Shown in pieces: positions 16,401 through 23,650 of a DNA stretch of 64,000 nt. The DNA is from DATBLE01 sp963775695 (GTDB taxonomy: Bacteria; Actinomycetota; Thermoleophilia; Gaiellales; Gaiellaceae), in contig CAVZJU010000004.1 of NCBI GenBank assembly GCA_963775695.1, forward strand, positions 186,001 to 250,000. The letters run 5' to 3'. How positions within the stretch are numbered: position 1 is the first letter of the stretch; each line of letters starts with the position of its first letter. A model generated the notes under the pieces. That model was not told the DNA's origin. It ran no database searches and saw only the letters and a program-made list of their open reading frames with translations. The translations under genes and the position numbers were made by a program.

Positions 16401-16696
16401 AACGTGACGTGTGTACCGGCGTTTTTCGCTCCGGCACCGGCAAAGCTGGCACCTCCGCTCCTGCCCGGCTCCGTCGAGCCTACGCCGGTGAGGCTGACCT
16501 CGGCGCCGGTGATCGAACGAACTCCGAACGCCTCGGCCGCGTGGGCGAACTCGAGCGAGCCACAGACTGCGTCGTGGTCGGTGAGCGCCAGCGCGTCGTA
16601 GCCGAGGTCGGCGGCGCGCGCGGCGAGCTCGTCGGGAAGCGATGCCCCGTCGAGGAACGAATACGCTGAGTGGCAATGGAGCTCGACGTAGGCCAG
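13415..16696 (-). CDS. dnaE2: Error-prone DNA polymerase III alpha subunit, CTG start
   Basis: A 1093-residue DnaE2/ImuC translesion polymerase. PHP domain first: AYVELHCHSAYSFLDGASLP, then ALTDHDAVCGSLEF. Palm acidic residues in APDIDLDFPRD; later FLKIDLLGLGMLSA, RAMSRKRSEEA and FGFPKSHSAAFALLAY; a C-terminal OB domain. The coding frame has no ATG or GTG upstream of the PHP domain. It opens at a TAG, then GGAGG, 5 nt, CTG GCC TAC, so CTG 16696 is the likely start. A Gly/Ala-rich insert (residues about 71-95) interrupts the PHP domain. It acts with ImuB in SOS mutagenesis. Confidence 0.92.
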   Translation of the reverse strand: MAYVELHCHSAYSFLDGASLPDELAARAADLGYDALALTDHDAVCGSLEFAHAAEAFGVRSITGAEVSLTGVGSTEPGRSGGASFAGAGAKNAGTHVTLLVETPKGYANLCRLLTEAHAGTRPKEGADPLPPELPLESLLANADGLVCLSGCARHGLGTRDPNAAARVAAAFGRERFYVELQRPYERGDARRIAALRELARELGVATVATGDVHVHHERRSALQDALVAIRCRTSLDGCEQERRGNHEAVLLAPEEMVDRFPQDRDAVLRTTEIAAGLGFDLTKELGYRYPDFSDGFDTPDGRLRDVCERAFGDRYKRSHYRNRARARLRQELALISELKLSGFFLLHWEVLELAREVAADVRGPGSPRHALPPGRGRGSSVGSIVCYLTGLSHVDPVEADLSIGRFLNRDLSSAPDIDLDFPRDIREQLIVRVTERYGREHAALVAAFSTYHSRGAIRDLGKALGLPAAELERLARVTEGNPHRVAEEVERLPGNHASARWRALGALAHEIAGLPRHISQHPGGMVISSRPLVELVPVQPAAMEGRQICQWDKDSCADAGFLKIDLLGLGMLSAVEDCIDQIARLCGATIDLSRIPLDDRKVYDEIQRADTVGDFQIESRAQMQSLLRTRPENLDDLTIQVALVRPGPIQGGAVHPYIERRQKLREDPSYLPPVDHPSLAEPLRETLGVVVFQDQVLEVATALAGFTVGEAEGLRRAMSRKRSEEAIEALRSRFVAGALAQGVDGGLANTIYDKLAGFSGFGFPKSHSAAFALLAYQSAWLRHHYPAEFLCALLNAQPMGFYPPASLVRDGQRRGVEVLPPDVNLSAARCRICLGDRLKPVPEARSHAVRVGLGYVRSVGEEEAEAVAAGQPYADVADLARRAPVNRAALEALVASGACDRFGSRRELLWRAGVVPRPTSGAHGTTQLVLPLEPTAPVPELPEQTDWERMLADYATTSLSVGRHPLELLRPHLPPGTIANAELPGHPAGEVAVAGMAIARQRPATANGVVFMLLEDETGQVNLIVPPPVYEQHRPLVRGEPLLLARGKLERVGRNLNVLVRELETLAPLARELAGLAEVQAALPRAHHFGHR

Positions 16697-17452
16697 GCCC
16701 GCCTCCTAGCTCCCGGCGAAGGCGAGGCGGTCAGCGACACGCCGAATCGTGAGCTTCGGATCCTCTGTGACCACGGCTGGTTGAACGTCACCTGGACGCG
16801 CCACGCGGCCGGGGAACGAGGCGCGGAACCGCATATCCACCTCCACCACGTCGACGCGTTCTACGTGCTCGCGGGCGAGCTGGCCTTGCAGATCGGGCCT
16901 ACGTTGGAACGCGTGGCGGCATCTGCCGACACGCTGATCATGATCCCGCCGGGTGCCGTGCACGGTTTCGACAACGACGGGCCGGGAGAGCTGCGGTTCC
17001 TGAACTTCCACGCTCCTGGTTGCGGCTTTGCCGACTACCTCCGCGGTCGAGGCGACTTCGACCAGCATCCTCCGCCTCCAGACGGCGGCCGTCCGGCCTC
17101 CGATGCGATCCTCACGCCGCCCGGCGGAGGCGAGCGCTTCCAGCGCGCCGACCGAGTGAACACCATCCTCGGTGAGCTCTCCGAGATCTCTGCGTTCCGG
17201 CTCGAAGTCGGGCCCTCGTGGCCCGGTATCGGAACGCATGCCCACGACAACCAGGTGGACACGTTCTTCGTGCTCGAGGGCAAGGCCGGGTGTGCCGTCG
17301 GCGACCGGATCGTTCGCGCAGGCGCAGGGTCGTTCTATGCCGCCTCGCCGGGAGAGCAGCATGGAATCCGCAACGACCCGGGCGAGCAGGTCGTCCTCCT
17401 CAACGTGCACGGCCCCGACGCCGGCTTCGCCGACAGCATCCGCCGTCAGTAA
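16676..17452 (+). CDS. Two-domain (bicupin) protein
   Basis: A 258-residue protein with two cupin folds. First cupin (about 35-115): PHIHLHHVDAFYVLAGEL and IPPGAVHGFDN, metal His present. Second cupin (about 180-250): THAHDNQVDTFFVLEGKA and SPGEQHGIRND. Function unknown; bicupins include dioxygenases and sugar-binding regulators. ATG 16676 lies 8 nt after a -10 box TACGCT at 16662-16667, so the transcript is probably leaderless. The first 21 nt overlap the divergent 5' end of dnaE2, and the gene sits on the opposite strand inside the mutasome cluster. Confidence 0.82.
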   Translation: MELDVGQARLLAPGEGEAVSDTPNRELRILCDHGWLNVTWTRHAAGERGAEPHIHLHHVDAFYVLAGELALQIGPTLERVAASADTLIMIPPGAVHGFDNDGPGELRFLNFHAPGCGFADYLRGRGDFDQHPPPPDGGRPASDAILTPPGGGERFQRADRVNTILGELSEISAFRLEVGPSWPGIGTHAHDNQVDTFFVLEGKAGCAVGDRIVRAGAGSFYAASPGEQHGIRNDPGEQVVLLNVHGPDAGFADSIRRQ

Positions 17453-17478
17453 GTGAGTCGACGACAGCTCAGCTCGCC

Positions 17479-17694
17479 CTACTTGAACGTCCAGTGCTCG
17501 GGGTGTGCGCGGATCGCCGCCCGCGCGAACACGATTCGCCCGATCGCGTGGACGTGGTACGCCATCTCTCCCAGGTCGGCGGGATGCGCCTGCGGCAACT
17601 CCTTGAACCTGAGGTAGACCTGCCCGGCGAGCTTCGCCACCTCGATCTCCGCGGGGGTCAGGCCCTGGACGTCCATGTCCGCCAGCTGGGCCAA
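17479..17694 (-). CDS. Small uncharacterised protein of the mutasome cluster
   Basis: About 71 residues if started at TTG 17694, directly after the DUF6504 stop codon, or 65 from ATG 17676. Soluble and helical, with no Cys. The sequence QVYLRFKELPQAHPADLGEM followed by YHVHAIGRIVFARAA is distinctive but I do not recognise the family. Abutting stop and start suggest coupling with the upstream imuB-DUF6504 genes, so a part in SOS mutagenesis is possible by association only. Confidence 0.6.
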   Translation of the reverse strand: MAQLADMDVQGLTPAEIEVAKLAGQVYLRFKELPQAHPADLGEMAYHVHAIGRIVFARAAIRAHPEHWTFK

Positions 17695-17973
17695 TCATGC
17701 GCCTCGCTGGGAGAACCAGCAGCCCTGTTCGTCGTTGCGGAAGACGACGACGTTCTGGCCGCTCTCGAGCACGACCTCGAAGTAACGCCGGTTGACCGGC
17801 TCCTCGGTCCACCAGCGGTCGAGGACGCGCCATTCCTCACGGACGACCGCGACCGCCTGGCGATTCACCCGCCGCGGCGATCCGTCGAACCCTTCGTCGA
17901 CGAGGGCAGGACGCGGCTCATTGAGTCGTGCAGCAGCATTGAGTCGTGCAGCAGCATTGAGCCTTGCCGGCAC
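17695..17973 (-). CDS. DUF6504-like small protein next to imuB
   Basis: About 92 residues. The core, residues 33-80 (RRVNRQAVAVVREEWRVLDR, then WWTEEPVNRRYFEVVLESG), fits the short beta-rich DUF6504 family found beside imuB/dnaE2 in actinobacteria; the assignment is from memory of that pattern. The N-terminus is odd. From GTG 17973 it encodes two copies of the six-residue repeat NAAARL produced by an 18-bp tandem duplication, so the true start may be downstream. Lies 13 nt after imuB and is probably co-transcribed from the LexA-controlled promoter. Confidence 0.6.
   Translation of the reverse strand: MPARLNAAARLNAAARLNEPRPALVDEGFDGSPRRVNRQAVAVVREEWRVLDRWWTEEPVNRRYFEVVLESGQNVVVFRNDEQGCWFSQRGA
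17920..17961. repeat. 18-bp tandem repeat, two full copies plus a partial third
   Basis: The unit ATTGAGTCGTGCAGCAGC occurs at 17920-17937 and 17938-17955 exactly, then degenerates. It lies in the 5' end of the DUF6504-like gene and adds NAAARL repeats in frame. A similar duplication is seen inside imuB at 18489-18527. Confidence 0.85.
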
Positions 17974-17986
17974 CTATCGGGCTCCG

Positions 17987-19225
17987 TCAGTCGCGCGGAA
18001 CGAGCAACGCGCGTTGCTCCGGGATCCGCGACCACGGCGCGACCTCGACGACGGTGGCGACCGCTCCGGCGCCGGCACGCGCGCGAACCTGGCGCAGGCC
18101 GTCTCGGAGACGGGTCTCGAGCTCTTCACCTTCGGGGCGGACGAGCGCGAGCTGGCGGCCCTCGGACTCGCTCAGCGTCAACAGCTCGAGGCCGAGGCTG
18201 AGCGCGGGCGCGGGGAGCTCTGCGAGCTTCGGCCCGAGCGCCGCCCGCAGCGTCCCCCGCTCCCCGCTCGGCTCGCGGAGCGTCATGGTGCGACGCCACG
18301 AGCCGCCGCCGACGAGTCGCGCCGAGAGCGCGACCTTGCGGATCTCCCGCCCGCCGCGCTCGGGACGGGCGAGGATCCGGTCGAGCAGTGCCGTCAGTGC
18401 GCGGCGAAGGGTCAGCTCGTTGGCGACCGCTTCGGGGAATTCGAGCCGCTCGACGAGGTCGGTCGCAGGCGGCCGTGGGGTCACCTTTGCGTCGTTGAAG
18501 CCGGCACTCGCGTCGTTGAAGCCGGCAGGGTCGTTGCCGGTATTGCCTCCGTTCTCAGCCCTCGCCAGGCTCCAGGCGCGCCGGCCGTCCGGCCCCAAGC
18601 GTTCGGCGACGGCGCTGCCCGGTAGCCCGGCAAGCTGTCCGATCTTCTTGATTCCGAGGTCCTGGAGCTCCTCGCATCGCCCTGCTTCGAGTGGTAGGAG
18701 CGTGAGCGGCAACGGCGCGAGGAACTCCTTGGTGCGCTGGTCGTCGACCACCACCGCCTGGCCCGGCCTGGCGATCGCTGCCGCGGCGAGCGCGGCGAAG
18801 CGGCGATCGGCGGCACCGGCACAGGCGTTCCAGGGGGAGCCGGCGGCGGCGAGGGCGCGCTTCAGCGACGCCGCGACGCCGCCGTAGAGCCGTTCGACCC
18901 CGCGCGTGTCGAAGTAGAGGCAGCCGGGCTCGACCGGTTCGACCGCGAAGCCGTTGTCCTCGAGCCGTCCGAGAATCGCCTCCCACTGATGTTCGACCTC
19001 GGCCGGATCGCGCTCGACGAGGACGAGCGACGGACAGGTGGCGAGTGCCTCCCCCAGACGCATGCCCGGCCGGACGCCGACCGCCTCCGCGGCGGCGGTG
19101 ACGGGCCCGAGCAGCGGCTCGGTTCCGGGCAGGGGAGCCAGCGCGGCTGCGCGAAGAGCGAGCCTGGGCCGGTTGCGCAACGCGGCCTGGAGCTCGAACC
19201 CCGGGATCAGGAGACAGGCGACCAT
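17987..19225 (-). CDS. imuB: ImuB, catalytically dead Y-family polymerase homologue
   Basis: A 412-residue DinB/UmuC-superfamily protein. The first Y-family motif, normally with the metal-binding Asp of DxDAFF, reads ACLLIPGFELQAAL, so it lacks catalysis like other ImuB proteins that link DnaE2 to the beta clamp. Fingers/thumb pieces such as GMRLGEALATCPSLVLVE and DLGIKKIGQLAGLP (helix-hairpin-helix) are clear. A repeat-derived insert, AGFNDASAGFNDAK (about 234-247), interrupts the little-finger region. ATG 19225 lies 3 bp from LexA box 1. The open frame before it is the operator itself, so longer starts are rejected. Confidence 0.9.
   Translation of the reverse strand: MVACLLIPGFELQAALRNRPRLALRAAALAPLPGTEPLLGPVTAAAEAVGVRPGMRLGEALATCPSLVLVERDPAEVEHQWEAILGRLEDNGFAVEPVEPGCLYFDTRGVERLYGGVAASLKRALAAAGSPWNACAGAADRRFAALAAAAIARPGQAVVVDDQRTKEFLAPLPLTLLPLEAGRCEELQDLGIKKIGQLAGLPGSAVAERLGPDGRRAWSLARAENGGNTGNDPAGFNDASAGFNDAKVTPRPPATDLVERLEFPEAVANELTLRRALTALLDRILARPERGGREIRKVALSARLVGGGSWRRTMTLREPSGERGTLRAALGPKLAELPAPALSLGLELLTLSESEGRQLALVRPEGEELETRLRDGLRQVRARAGAGAVATVVEVAPWSRIPEQRALLVPRD
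18489..18527. repeat. Direct repeat inside imuB, 21-bp period
   Basis: GCGTCGTTGAAGCCGGCA occurs at 18489-18506 and 18510-18527, separated by CTC. It encodes the AGFNDA repeats of ImuB and keeps the reading frame. It falls in a loop where homologues need no such sequence. Confidence 0.85.
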
Positions 19226-19227
19226 GG

Positions 19228-19265
19228 GAACATATGTTCTACACGAACACACGTTCTCCTGTCAA
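19228..19265 (-). promoter_or_regulatory. SOS promoter of imuB with two LexA boxes
   Basis: Box 1 is GAACATATGTTC (19228-19239), identical to the core of the mycobacterial/actinobacterial LexA consensus. Box 2 is GAACACACGTTC (19245-19256). On the minus strand a perfect -35 TTGACA (19265-19260) precedes box 2. Then come box 1 and, 3 nt later, the imuB ATG, so LexA bound at either box would cover the promoter and start codon. The pair also lies 51-79 bp upstream of typA on the other strand. Confidence 0.9.
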
Positions 19266-19306
19266 GAGAGCGCTGGCCGGGCAAGCGTCACCGCTACCCT
19301 CCAGCG

Positions 19307-21157
19307 GTGCCCGAGCGCTCCGACATCCGCAACATCGCCATCGTTGCGCATGTCGACCACGGCAAGACCACGCTCGTCGACGCGATGCTCTGGCAGTCGG
19401 GAGCGTTCCGCGCGAACCAGGACGTGGCCGAGCGGGTCATGGACACGGGCGACCTGGAGCGCGAGAAGGGGATCACGATCCTGGCCAAGAACACGGCCGT
19501 CCGCTACGGCGAGACGAAGATCAACATCGTCGACACGCCGGGGCATGCGGACTTCGGCGGCGAGGTCGAGCGTGGCCTGACGATGGTCGACGGTGTCCTC
19601 CTGCTCGTCGACGCGAGTGAAGGCCCCCTCCCCCAGACCCGCTTCGTGCTGCGCAAGGCGCTCGAGGGGCGGCTGCCGGTGATCCTCGTCGTGAACAAGG
19701 TCGACCGGCCCGATGCGCGCATCGCCCAGGTCGTGAACGAGGTCTACGAGCTGTTCCTCGACCTCGACGCCGACGACAGCCAGATCGAGTTCCCGATCGT
19801 CTACTGCAACGCCCGCGCCGGCCGCGCCGGGCCGGCGGCGGACGCGCTGGCGGACGACCTCCAGCCGCTCTTCGACCTGATCGTCGGGCGCATCCCCGCG
19901 CCCGCCTACGAGGAGGGCCACCCGCTCCAGGCGCTGGTCACGAACCTCGACGCGTCTCCGTATGTCGGCCGCCTCGCGCTCTGTCGGGTCGTGCAGGGGT
20001 CGATCAGGCGTGCGCAGCAGGTCGCGTGGTGCCGTGCCGACGGGACGATCGAGCGGGTGAAGGTGACCGAGCTCTACGTGACGGATGCGCTCGACCGGGT
20101 CGAAACCGATGAGGCAGGCCCGGGCGAGATCATCGCCGTCGCCGGGATCCCCGAGGTGACGATCGGCGAGACGCTGGCCGATCCGGACGACCCGCGGCCG
20201 CTGCCGGTGATCAAGGTCGACGAGCCGTCCCTCTCGATGACGGTCGGGATCAACACGTCGCCGCTCGCCGGCCGGGATGGCGCGAAGGTGACGGCATCGA
20301 GCGTCGAGGCCCGGCTGCGCTCCGAGCTCGTCGGCAACGTCTCGCTCCGCGTCCTCCCGACCGAGCGGCCGGACACGTGGGAGGCGCAAGGTCGCGGCGA
20401 GCTCCAGCTCGAGGTGCTCGTCGAGCAGATGCGCCGCGAGGGCTTCGAGCTGACGATCGGCAAGCCGCAGGTCGTCACGCGACTCGTGGACGGCAAGGTG
20501 CACGAGCCGGTCGAGCGGGTGTCGATCGATGTGCCGGAGGAGTACCTCGGCGTCGTCACCCAGCTCTTCGCGCTGCGCAAGGGGCGCACGGAGTCGCTCG
20601 TCAACCACGGCACCGGCTGGGTGCGGATGGAGGTGCTCGTCCCTGCGCGCGGCCTGATCGGCTTCCGAACCGAATTCCTCACCGAGACCCGCGGCACCGG
20701 GATCCTCCATCACGTGTTCGAGGCCTTCGAGCCGTGGCACGGGGAGCTGCGGACGCGGCCGACCGGCGGGCTCGTCGCCGACCGGTCCGGCAAGACGACC
20801 GCGTTCGCGCTGCTCAACCTCCAGGAGCGCGGCTCGCTCTTCGTCGGTCCGGGAGTCGATGTCTACGAGGGGATGATCGTCGGCGAGAACGCACGTGCCG
20901 ACGACCTCGACGTGAACGCGACCAAGGAGAAGAAGCTGACGAACATGCGCTCGTCGACCTCCGACGAGCTCGTCCGCCTGATCCCGCCGCGGCCGCTGCC
21001 GCTCGACCAGGCGCTGGAGTTCATCCGGGACGACGAGTGCGTCGAGGTCACGCCGGCGAACGTGCGGCTCCGCAAGGTGGAGCTCTCGGCGCAGAAGCGG
21101 CAGTCCGCGACGAGCCGCAAGGCCCGTGGCCTGGCACCGTCCAGCGCCGTCGCGTAG
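19307..21157 (+). CDS. typA: Ribosome-associated GTPase TypA/BipA
   Basis: A 616-residue translational GTPase that binds the ribosome and aids 50S assembly and stress adaptation. G domain: AHVDHGKTTLVD (P loop), DTPGHADFGGEVERG, NKVDRPDAR. The TypA-specific C-terminal part includes ARGLIGFRTEFLTETRGTG and TKEKKLTNMRSSTSDELVRL (given in part). GTG 19307 is chosen because homologues begin a few residues before RNIAIVAHVDHG and a -10 box TACCCT ends 6 nt upstream. The frame is open much further upstream, but that stretch is antisense to imuB. Confidence 0.95.
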   Translation: MPERSDIRNIAIVAHVDHGKTTLVDAMLWQSGAFRANQDVAERVMDTGDLEREKGITILAKNTAVRYGETKINIVDTPGHADFGGEVERGLTMVDGVLLLVDASEGPLPQTRFVLRKALEGRLPVILVVNKVDRPDARIAQVVNEVYELFLDLDADDSQIEFPIVYCNARAGRAGPAADALADDLQPLFDLIVGRIPAPAYEEGHPLQALVTNLDASPYVGRLALCRVVQGSIRRAQQVAWCRADGTIERVKVTELYVTDALDRVETDEAGPGEIIAVAGIPEVTIGETLADPDDPRPLPVIKVDEPSLSMTVGINTSPLAGRDGAKVTASSVEARLRSELVGNVSLRVLPTERPDTWEAQGRGELQLEVLVEQMRREGFELTIGKPQVVTRLVDGKVHEPVERVSIDVPEEYLGVVTQLFALRKGRTESLVNHGTGWVRMEVLVPARGLIGFRTEFLTETRGTGILHHVFEAFEPWHGELRTRPTGGLVADRSGKTTAFALLNLQERGSLFVGPGVDVYEGMIVGENARADDLDVNATKEKKLTNMRSSTSDELVRLIPPRPLPLDQALEFIRDDECVEVTPANVRLRKVELSAQKRQSATSRKARGLAPSSAVA

Positions 21158-21186
21158 CCGGCCGCCCGCCGAGTCGGCCGAGGAAT

Positions 21187-21501
21187 CTAGGGAGAGCGAT
21201 CGGGCCGGTCGCGATTTCGTAGTGCACAACGCGGTCGTCGAAGCCGCCGAGGACGCGGCGCGCCGCCGCCGGGACGACCGCCGTCTCGTAGTCGTCGCCG
21301 GCGAACGACCGGATCGGCTCCAGCGACTCCCAGAGGGTCAGCACGGCGAAGTCGACTCGATCCCGAGTCGTAGCGGAGGACATAGCCGTCCACGTAGCCC
21401 TCGATCCTGCGCAGTCCCGGGAACGTCTCCTGCCGGAGATGCTCCTCGTACCGAGGCGCGTCGTCGAGCGCGGTCCAGCCGTGCCAGAGCCGTCCGATCA
21501 C
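21187..21501 (-). pseudogene. Frameshifted antibiotic-monooxygenase-like (dimeric alpha-beta barrel) gene
   Basis: From GTG 21501 the frame encodes VIGRLWHGWTALDDAPRYEE, then RRIEGYVDGYVLRYDSG, typical of the first half of about 100-residue ABM-like proteins. The second half (VDFAVLTLWESLEPIRSFAG, then DYETAVVPAA) continues in another frame. Removing one G from the GGG at about 21374-21376 joins them as YDS-DRVDF. So the gene carries a one-base insertion: either a real pseudogene or an assembly error. The joined frame has no stop close to the expected end, so a second change may exist. Confidence 0.6.
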
Positions 21502-21514
21502 GGTTTCGACTGCG

Positions 21515-21910
21515 ATGATGACCGAGATGAGCGACTCCAGCCCGTTCGCCGACCTCGACGGCCTGAGCGCGCAGCGCGTCTGGGACGGCGTCGCCGGCCG
21601 CATGGTCGAGGGCCAGCGCGTGACCCTCGCGGTGATCGAGCTCGATCCGGACAGCGTCGTCCCCGAGCACAGCCACGAGGCAGAGCAGCTCGGCGTCCTG
21701 GTCGCGGGCCTCCTCGAGTTCAGGATCGGCGACGAGACGCGCCGGGTCGAGCCGGGTGGGACGTGGCGCATCGCCGCCGACGTTCCGCACGAGGTACGGG
21801 CAGGGCCCGAGGGTGCCGTGGCCGTCGAGGTCTTCGCGCCGCCGCGTCCTGAGTGGGAGGCGCTCGAGCGCCTCGAGGCCCGGGCTCCGCGCTGGCCGGC
21901 GGCCGACTAG
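21515..21910 (+). CDS. Small cupin-domain protein
   Basis: A 131-residue single cupin. Metal-binding pattern: PEHSHEAEQLGVLVAGLLEF and the later IAADVPHEV. It has an N-terminal extension (LDGLSAQRVWDGVAGRMVEG) that resembles cupins thought to sense or bind small ligands. Start could be ATG 21515, 21518 or 21527. It is divergent from the frameshifted gene. No function assigned. Confidence 0.75.
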   Translation: MMTEMSDSSPFADLDGLSAQRVWDGVAGRMVEGQRVTLAVIELDPDSVVPEHSHEAEQLGVLVAGLLEFRIGDETRRVEPGGTWRIAADVPHEVRAGPEGAVAVEVFAPPRPEWEALERLEARAPRWPAAD

Positions 21911-21962
21911 GATCGGCGCCCGCCGGCCGTCCGCGGCGCCTGCAGAACGGTACGCTGGAAGC

Positions 21963-22406
21963 GTGGGAGAGCACCTCACGAGGGAGCAGCACGCCCAGCT
22001 CGAGGCCGAGCTCGCCGAGCTCGAAGGACCGCGGCGCAAGGAGGTCGTCGAAGCGATCGCGGTAGCGCGCGGGCACGGCGACCTTTCCGAGAACTTCGAG
22101 TACCACGCCGCCAAGAACGAGCAAGGGCTGCTCGAACGCAAGATCACCATCCTGCGCGCGCGGCTCGAGGACGCGGAGATCGTCGAGGGCGGCGACCCCG
22201 ACGTGGTCGCGGTCGGCTCGCGTGTCGTCGTCGAGGACGAGACCGGCAGCCGGATGGAGGTCGAGCTCTCCAGCCTCGGCGGCAACGGGACGACGTCTCC
22301 CTCCTCCCCGCTCGGTGCTGCCCTGCTGGGGAAACGCGTCGGCGAAACGGTCGACGTCCGGGCGCCGAAGAGCACCTGGCAGGCGACGGTAGTGTCGATC
22401 CGCTAG
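21963..22406 (+). CDS. greA: Transcription elongation factor GreA
   Basis: A 147-residue GreA that rescues backtracked RNA polymerase by stimulating transcript cleavage. N-terminal coiled coil with LTREQHAQLEAELAELEGPR and ARGHGDLSENFEYHAAKNEQ, which carries the acidic tip (Asp/Glu) residues. A shortened FKBP-like C-terminal domain ends in LLGKRVGETVDVRAPKSTWQ. GTG 21963 sits 6 nt after a -10 box TACGCT (21951-21956), suggesting a leaderless mRNA. Confidence 0.92.
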   Translation: MGEHLTREQHAQLEAELAELEGPRRKEVVEAIAVARGHGDLSENFEYHAAKNEQGLLERKITILRARLEDAEIVEGGDPDVVAVGSRVVVEDETGSRMEVELSSLGGNGTTSPSSPLGAALLGKRVGETVDVRAPKSTWQATVVSIR

Positions 22407-23212
22407 CGGTCGACGATCCGGTAGATGCTCGACAGGTCGCTGCGGCTGCACCCGACCTGGTCGTAGTAGATCGTCGGGTGAGGCGTGTCGACGGCGTAGC
22501 CGTACACGAATGCCGTGTGAGGCGGGAAGCGGAGGATCGTCTTCACCGAGCCGTTTCCCCAGCGGACGAGACGGACGTCGGCGCAGCCTCTGGCGTTTCC
22601 GAAGTAGACGGTGCCGTCTCGTGTGACCGACGGCCCGAACTGCGAGTAGGCGTAGCCGCCGAGGGGAGGCATCGGGATCCGGCGGCGCGCCACGAGGTTG
22701 TACCGGAACGTGCGGCAGTGGTTGTCGGGGCAGGCGATCCAGACCGCGTATCGCCCGTTGACCTGGCCGGGCGCGGCGTACGCGGCATGGCCTCCCACCG
22801 AGTCGAGGACGCGGGTCTCGCCGGAGACGCGATTGGTCAGCGCGATCGCGTAGACACCGAGCGCGTAGTCGATTCGGCCATAGAGAATCCACGGGCCGGA
22901 GACGCTCGGTCGCCAGAGCCATCTGTGGGTCGTCGTGTCGATCGGCAGCACGGTGAGCACCTTCGTCCGTAGATCGACTGCGGCCAGCTTCGACGTGCCG
23001 CCGCGGATCAACTGGATGACGAGCGTTCGCCCGGCGATGCCGCCGGTCTGGGCAAACGTCCCGTGCGGGTTCGCCTGCCATGCGGCCCCGTTGCCTCGGC
23101 GGACGAGCACCACGGTGTGGCTGGCCGGGGGCAGCGTGTTTGGCGTGGCGCTGTGCATCCAGGCGAACCAGCCGTCCGCCGCGAACGGGCCCGCTGTTGT
23201 CGCCCGGACCAT
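22403..23212 (-). CDS. Beta-propeller-like protein of unknown function
   Basis: At least 269 residues from ATG 23212. Repeated short strands with Trp and Gly (GPWILYGRIDY, GRYAVWIACPD, TVYFGNARGCAD, TIYYDQVGCSR) suggest a WD40/TolB-like propeller; four Cys in the C-terminal half hint at disulfides. In another frame just upstream, GTG 23288 encodes a signal-peptide-like MFARAAAVVTALTATASAP. A one-base change near 23210 would join it to this ORF, so the gene may be secreted and frameshifted. Its 3' end overlaps greA by 4 nt. Confidence 0.6.
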   Translation of the reverse strand: MVRATTAGPFAADGWFAWMHSATPNTLPPASHTVVLVRRGNGAAWQANPHGTFAQTGGIAGRTLVIQLIRGGTSKLAAVDLRTKVLTVLPIDTTTHRWLWRPSVSGPWILYGRIDYALGVYAIALTNRVSGETRVLDSVGGHAAYAAPGQVNGRYAVWIACPDNHCRTFRYNLVARRRIPMPPLGGYAYSQFGPSVTRDGTVYFGNARGCADVRLVRWGNGSVKTILRFPPHTAFVYGYAVDTPHPTIYYDQVGCSRSDLSSIYRIVDR

Positions 23213-23287
23213 GGACGACCGGGATCGGAACCGGCGCGGAGGCGGTCGCGGTCAGCGCCGTCACGACCGCCGCTGCCCGCGCGAACA

Positions 23288-23650
23288 CTAGATGCGTTCG
23301 AGCTCGTCCACCGTCCGCTCGTTGCGGACGTTCCCCGTGTTCAGCGTCGTCTTCGGCTCGATCAGGACGACGTGCGTCTCGCCCTCGGCGACCGGCCGGT
23401 GCTCGACGCCCTTCGGCACCACGAGGAGCTCCCCGGGCTCGAGGACCACCTCGCCGTCGCGGAGCTCCATCCGCAGCCGCCCCACGACGACCCAGAAGAG
23501 CTCGTCCTCGTCGTCGTGGTGGTGCCAGACGAACTCGCCCTCGAGCTTGACGACCTTGACGTAGGTGTCGTTGAGCTCGGCGACGATCTTCGGGCTCCAG
23601 GGCTCGTCGAACAGCGAGAACCTCTGGGCCAGATTCACCTTCGCGAGCAT
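23288..23650 (-). CDS. Small cupin protein
   Basis: A 120-residue cupin. FVWHHHDDEDELFWVVVGRL carries the His ligands and Glu, VVPKGVEHRPVAEG the last His. The family (often 'cupin domain protein', homologous to a mannose-6-phosphate isomerase-like group) has no firm role. ATG 23650 follows a -10 box TACGAT by 6 nt, so the message is probably leaderless; the open frame upstream is not family-like. Confidence 0.82.
   Translation of the reverse strand: MLAKVNLAQRFSLFDEPWSPKIVAELNDTYVKVVKLEGEFVWHHHDDEDELFWVVVGRLRMELRDGEVVLEPGELLVVPKGVEHRPVAEGETHVVLIEPKTTLNTGNVRNERTVDELERI

Noticed and set aside
18989..19306. Upstream extension of typA by 106 codons
   Set aside because: It is antisense to imuB and includes the LexA boxes; TypA homologues begin near the GTG at 19307 and a -10 box fits that start.
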